This document shows positions 4,479 through 7,765 of a stretch of DNA of 7,765 nt, one piece after another; position 1 is the stretch's first letter; every line of letters begins with the position of its first letter. The position numbers were made by a program, and so were the translations under genes. The notes below the pieces were generated by a model. That model had not been told where the DNA came from. It made no database searches and worked only from the letters and a program-made list of their open reading frames with translations. The DNA comes from Alphaproteobacteria bacterium. GTDB lineage: Bacteria; Pseudomonadota; Alphaproteobacteria; Rhizobiales; Aestuariivirgaceae. Where the stretch lies: positions 1-7,765 of the forward strand of contig JAJRRZ010000010.1 of the NCBI GenBank assembly GCA_024279045.1, read 5' to 3'.

Positions 4479-6464
4479 ATGAATGCTCTATCCGAACACC
4501 GCATGCGCTTCTGGCAGATTCTGCTGGGAGGCACCGCTGTCATCCTGACCATTTTCCTCACCATCGGCAGTGATTACGCCCGCCGCGGCATTGATCACAT
4601 CGTGCGCATGGTGGCCACCAGCCGCGTGGAGGACTGGGCTGCGCATCTGAGCGAAAAGCACGAGCGGATATTCATGCAATTCGGCAAGGCGCCGCTGCCG
4701 GATGCGGAAATCGCCGACTTGCGGCGCGAGGCGGAAATCTACGGCATCGAAGCATTTCGCATCATTCCGCGGCACGAGCCGCTGGGCAAAATGCGCCTTT
4801 ACGCACGCAACACCTTCGAGCCCGGCCATCGTGAAATCGCCATCGCGGCCTTTTCCACTACACAATCCGACCAGGAAGGCAGCACGGTGCATGTCAGCGT
4901 GCCGCTGCACGCCGCTGATGGCAGGCGCATCGGTGAAATCCATGCAGTGGTGGATCAGAAACGCCTACACAAGGAGCTGACCAATACCGCCTGGTGGCTG
5001 ATGTCATCGGCCATGCTGGCACTGGCCTTCATCCTGCTGATGGTGATATTTCTGTTCCGCCGCATGCAGTTCGTTGCCGTGCGCCATATCAACCATGCGC
5101 GCGAATACGACGAACTGACTGGTCTGCCCAACCATGCCGCCTTCGAGCAGGCGGCGGCGGAGTTGCTGTCCGGCACTGCTCCGGAAGATGATGACGGCGA
5201 AGGGCACGCGATAGCCTGCATCACCTTCGGCGTCGACAACCTGGGGCACATCACCTGTGCGGAAGGGCATGAAGCCGTCAGCCATGTGCTGCGCACGCTT
5301 TCGGGGCGTTTTGCCCGTATTGCACATGCAGCAGGAACGCAAGTGTTCCGGCTGAGGCGCGACGATTTCGGCATTCTGCTGCCCATTGCCGCTGAACCAC
5401 AGCGCGAGGCCCGCACCTTTACCCACCAATTGCTGCAGGAGGCACAGCGGCCCGTCTACTGGCATGGCAAATCGTTGTTGATGACCTTGTCGGTGGGCAT
5501 GTCGTTCTATCCGCATCAGGCAAGGTCTTTGTCAGAGCTGGTACGCCAGGCAACACTGATGCGCCAGGCCGCCAGCGAGGCAGGGGGCAATACCCTGCGC
5601 ATCTACAATTCCGAGAGCGACCGGGAATATCATGAGCGCGTGCGGCTGGAGCGCCTGCTGCGCAAGGCGGCGCGCAACTGCGCAGGCTATTTCAGTTTGC
5701 ATTACCAGCCCATTGTCGATCTGCAGCGTGGCGGATTGCACGGCTTTGAAGTATTGCTGCGGATGAATGACGATGAGGGTAATCCCGTATCGCCCGGCGA
5801 GTTCATTCCGATAGCAGAGCAGCTCAACCTGATGGACGAGATCGGCGCCTATGTGCTGAGCGAAGCCTGTGCCAGCGCCGTACAATGGCCGGCGCATCTG
5901 AAGGTGTCGGTCAACCTCTCTCCGACGCAGTTCCATTCCGGCAAGCTGGTGTCCAGCGTGGTGCGGGCGCTGGAGACTTCCGGGCTGGATGCGCGGCGGC
6001 TGGAGCTGGAGGTAACCGAAAGCGTGATGATGCGCGAATGGGAGAAGGTAAGCGCCCAGTTGCAGGCGTTGCAACAGCGTGGCGCCAGCATCGTGCTGGA
6101 CGACTTCGGCACCGGCTATTCATCGATGAGCTATCTGTGGAAATTCAATTTCAACAAGCTGAAGATCGACCGCTCCTTCACCCAGGCGCTGAACTCCTGC
6201 GACGAGGCGCGCGCCATCTTGCGCTCACTGGTGATAATGGCGCGGTCGCTGAAGATGCCGGTGGTGGTGGAAGGCATCGAAACACTGGAACAGGCGGCAT
6301 TCCTGCGCAAGTTCCGTTGCGATTACGGGCAGGGCTATTACTTCGGCAGACCGATGCCGGCGCACGACCTGGCCGCCGCCATCATGCGCGACTGGGGCAT
6401 GCACGAAACCATCCCGGCGGGTGCGGAAGTCATCACCTTGACCGCCAGGCCAGCACAGTGCTGA
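4479..6464 (+). CDS. Membrane GGDEF/EAL protein, probable c-di-GMP phosphodiesterase with degenerate GGDEF
   Basis: 661 residues from the ATG at 4479. Layout: TM1 at about 12-29, a periplasmic segment of about 140 residues (30-171) with no sensor domain I recognise, TM2 at about 172-194, a GGDEF domain (about 208-378), and an EAL domain (about 399-639). The DELTGLPNHAAFE start of the GGDEF domain is normal, but the signature is RRDDF (293-297), so cyclase activity is unlikely; it may bind GTP or act as a regulator. The EAL domain has EVL (E424), N479 in VNLS, E511 in LEVTES, D541/D542 in DDFGTG, K562, E598 in VEGIET and Q618 in GQGYYFG: the full metal-binding and catalytic set, so it should hydrolyse c-di-GMP to pGpG. 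The GGGGG tract at 4468-4472 is a plausible ribosome site; a GTG start at 4368 is possible but worse. It follows rpoH on the same strand by 261 bp and converges on the next gene with a 48-bp gap. Its target process (motility, biofilm) cannot be told. Confidence 0.9.
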   Translation: MNALSEHRMRFWQILLGGTAVILTIFLTIGSDYARRGIDHIVRMVATSRVEDWAAHLSEKHERIFMQFGKAPLPDAEIADLRREAEIYGIEAFRIIPRHEPLGKMRLYARNTFEPGHREIAIAAFSTTQSDQEGSTVHVSVPLHAADGRRIGEIHAVVDQKRLHKELTNTAWWLMSSAMLALAFILLMVIFLFRRMQFVAVRHINHAREYDELTGLPNHAAFEQAAAELLSGTAPEDDDGEGHAIACITFGVDNLGHITCAEGHEAVSHVLRTLSGRFARIAHAAGTQVFRLRRDDFGILLPIAAEPQREARTFTHQLLQEAQRPVYWHGKSLLMTLSVGMSFYPHQARSLSELVRQATLMRQAASEAGGNTLRIYNSESDREYHERVRLERLLRKAARNCAGYFSLHYQPIVDLQRGGLHGFEVLLRMNDDEGNPVSPGEFIPIAEQLNLMDEIGAYVLSEACASAVQWPAHLKVSVNLSPTQFHSGKLVSSVVRALETSGLDARRLELEVTESVMMREWEKVSAQLQALQQRGASIVLDDFGTGYSSMSYLWKFNFNKLKIDRSFTQALNSCDEARAILRSLVIMARSLKMPVVVEGIETLEQAAFLRKFRCDYGQGYYFGRPMPAHDLAAAIMRDWGMHETIPAGAEVITLTARPAQC

Positions 6465-6512
6465 CGGCAGCGCCAACCGCGCTGCCAGCGGCACCACACT
6501 CAGCGACACCAC

Positions 6513-7346
6513 TCAGCGGCACTGGCGCAGCATGTCAGCCATTTTGGCGATGGTCTTCTGATAGACCGTGGCGCTGTTCCAGTCCTTCAGCACACGGTAG
6601 TTCGGCTGGCCCGGATTCCAGCCCGCTCCGGGCCGCCATCCATGCGCGCGCAGAAAGTTCGCGGTGGAAGCAATGACATCAGGTGCGGAACGGATCAGAT
6701 CGCGCCTGCCGTTGCCATCTCCGTCCACGGCATATTGCAGATATTTCGAGGCCAGGAACTGCGTCTGGCCGATTTCGCCGGCCCAGGCGCCAACCATCTG
6801 CGGCGGACTCATGTCGCCGCGGGCAACAATGCGCACCGCCGCATCCAGCTCGCGGCGGAAAAAGTCGGCGCGGCGGCAATCGTAGGCCAGTGTGGCCAGC
6901 GATTGCATGATGGGAAATTGCCTGCCCTTGTAGCCGCCATAGTGCGTCTCCAGCCCCCAGATGGCGGTAATGATCTCGCGCGGCACGCCATAGCGCCGCT
7001 CCACGGCGCTGAACACCCGGTCATACTGGCGCATTTTCTTGCAGCCCCTGCGGATGAGCGCATTGTTCACCCGCAGCCGCCAGAATTTCTCGAACGACAG
7101 CCTGAAGGATTTCTGATTGCGGTCCAGCCGGATGACCCGTGGATCATAGCGCACGCCGGACAGAGCCCTTTCCACCGCACGGCGTGGCAATCCCTGCGCC
7201 ACCAGCTTCTGCTTGTAGGCGGCCAGCCAGCGGTCGAATCCGGCACCGGTATTGGGGCAATCCTGCGCCGCCTGCGCCGGTGTGGCCATCACGCCCACCG
7301 CAAGGATGGCGCCAGCAATGCTGGCCGTCAGCTTGTTCTTGCGCAT
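6513..7346 (-). CDS. Lytic murein transglycosylase, MltB type (SLT_2 domain), periplasmic
   Basis: 277 residues. These enzymes cleave the MurNAc-GlcNAc bond of peptidoglycan, forming 1,6-anhydro-MurNAc ends. The signal peptide at 1-26 (basic MRKNK, hydrophobic core, ATPAQA-AQ cleavage site) has no lipobox, so the mature enzyme is soluble and not a lipoprotein like E. coli MltB. The catalytic domain fills the rest. The catalytic acid is Glu133 in IWGLETHYG, followed by the family's SLATLAYD (149-156), and GEIGQTQFLASKYLQYAVDGDGNG (190-213). DGDGNG there aligns with the EF-hand calcium loop of Slt35/MltB (YKQYAVDFSGDGH). ANFLRAHGW and a C-terminal Y-x-K-T-I-A segment complete the fold. No PG-binding domain is attached, as is common in short alphaproteobacterial members. 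The start at 7346 is fixed by AGAGGA at 7353-7358 (six bases) and by the signal peptide; an in-frame ATG at 7517 would only add unrelated residues. It is convergent with the GGDEF/EAL gene. Confidence 0.92.
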   Translation of the reverse strand: MRKNKLTASIAGAILAVGVMATPAQAAQDCPNTGAGFDRWLAAYKQKLVAQGLPRRAVERALSGVRYDPRVIRLDRNQKSFRLSFEKFWRLRVNNALIRRGCKKMRQYDRVFSAVERRYGVPREIITAIWGLETHYGGYKGRQFPIMQSLATLAYDCRRADFFRRELDAAVRIVARGDMSPPQMVGAWAGEIGQTQFLASKYLQYAVDGDGNGRRDLIRSAPDVIASTANFLRAHGWRPGAGWNPGQPNYRVLKDWNSATVYQKTIAKMADMLRQCR

Positions 7347-7352
7347 ATGAAA

Positions 7353-7358
7353 TCCTCT
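7353..7358 (-). promoter_or_regulatory. Shine-Dalgarno sequence fixing the transglycosylase start
   Basis: AGAGGA on the minus strand, six bases before the ATG at 7346. It selects that start over the in-frame ATG at 7517, whose product would hide the signal peptide behind 57 unrelated residues. Confidence 0.65.
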
Positions 7359-7467
7359 TTGCTGTCGTTGCCCCCGTGGAGTGCAAGCCTCCCTTCCGTG
7401 CATGATTCGCGTGTGAGGATAACAGATTTTGCGGCGATTTCGGGGAAAGGACATGAGCAGACAATCA

Positions 7468-7483
7468 CGGCAAGCAATTGCCG
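7468..7483. repeat. Short perfect hairpin with GCAA tetraloop
   Basis: CGGCAA-GCAA-TTGCCG forms a perfect six-base stem with a GNRA-type loop when read on the plus strand. It lies between the transglycosylase gene and the palindromic element copy 3. No T-run follows in either direction, so a factor-independent terminator is not supported. It could be an operator-like dyad upstream of the transglycosylase gene, or chance. Confidence 0.35.
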
Positions 7484-7495
7484 CCCCGCGCTGAA

Positions 7496-7625
7496 GCCTT
7501 GGGGGCAGCCCCCACAAAGAGGCATGGCAGCTATGTCATTTGCTTGAAAATCAGCATTCTTTTTCCCGGCGGGAATATCTGTAGGCATTTCCAGTGGCAA
7601 AAGGGCGCTGACATGCAGCGCAAAT
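7496..7625. repeat. Long palindromic MITE-like element, copy 3, truncated by IS
   Basis: Aligns without gaps to 2955-3084 of copy 2. After the first 24 bases there are about 15 differences in 104 positions (about 86% identity), including the unchanged stretch TCATTTGCTTGAAAATCAGC. The outer 21 bases diverge more: in place of the usual end they contain TGGGGG-CAG-CCCCCA (7500-7514). The right third of the element is missing because the IS5-family terminus starts at 7626, just after CAAAT. It lies about 150 bp upstream of the transglycosylase start, on its promoter side. Confidence 0.85.
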
Positions 7626-7765
7626 GGACACTTCCGAAAACACCATGATTTGGCCGTGCTGGCTGGCAGAGGGAGCTTGATTGGCGGCTTGTGTGGCCTT
7701 CAGTCCTGGAGGCGGCTGCTTTTCAAGCCTGGAAAGCGGGGATTTTGTTTCATTTTTCCTCAAAC
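7626..7765 (-). mobile_element. IS5-family insertion sequence, 3' end only (runs off the right edge)
   Basis: Terminal repeat GGACACTTCCGAAAACACC at 7626, then 134 bases matching the 3' end at 748-881. The transposase stop codon (TGA on the minus strand, 7760-7762) and the last codon are just inside the window. There are four mismatches to 748-887 in 140 bases. Orientation (minus) is the same as the left-edge element. It interrupts palindromic element copy 3. The body of the IS lies beyond the window. Confidence 0.85.

Noticed and set aside
6465..6512. Possible bidirectional terminator between the EAL gene and the transglycosylase gene
   Set aside because: Only a four-base stem (CGCT-GCC-AGCG) and a loose direct repeat (CACTCAGCG) are visible, with no T-run on either strand.
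1..7765. CRISPR arrays, tRNA or rRNA genes
   Set aside because: No regularly spaced short repeats, no tRNA cloverleaf pattern and no rRNA-like conserved blocks were seen on either strand.

Overview
The window reads as a piece of an alphaproteobacterial chromosome. The core runs from about 1276 to 7346, is GC-rich, and carries a DUF6476-type membrane protein gene divergent from rluD, then rpoH (sigma-32), a membrane GGDEF/EAL protein gene, and a convergent MltB-type lytic transglycosylase gene. The RpoH sequence and the rluD-rpoH neighbourhood are typical of Alphaproteobacteria. I cannot fix the family; Rhodospirillales/Acetobacterales-like is only a guess.

Left edge (1-1226): an accessory, broken region. 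It starts inside an IS5-family insertion sequence (1-139, minus strand). The end of that element has cut a short RelA/SpoT-domain (alarmone synthetase-like) gene at about codon 117, leaving 141-491. This gene and its upstream DNA are visibly more AT-rich than the core and look acquired. After about 190 bp with no recognisable gene come two remnants of the same IS family joined head to tail-end: a 3' end on the minus strand (748-1054) and a 5' end on the plus strand (1055 to about 1226).

Core (1276-7346): the DUF6476-type gene and rluD are divergent with overlapping start codons. Between rluD and rpoH lie two abutting, almost fully palindromic elements of about 171 bp each (2793-2963 and 2955-3126). 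They belong to one family and look like MITEs (short non-autonomous transposable elements). rpoH encodes a complete heat-shock sigma factor with a long N-terminal tail. The next gene encodes a two-TM protein with a degenerate GGDEF domain and an intact EAL (c-di-GMP phosphodiesterase) domain. The lytic transglycosylase faces it and has a clear signal peptide.

Right edge (7347-7765): a third copy of the palindromic element (7496-7625) is cut by another end of the same IS5-family element (7626-7765), in which the window stops. Both window edges therefore lie about 140 bp inside same-orientation copies of one IS, as expected of a contig broken at a repeat.

The genes do not form one pathway: rRNA modification (RluD), heat-shock transcription (RpoH), c-di-GMP signalling and peptidoglycan turnover are housekeeping or envelope functions. 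The most distinctive feature is the family of long-hairpin elements, two of them placed in tandem directly upstream of rpoH.
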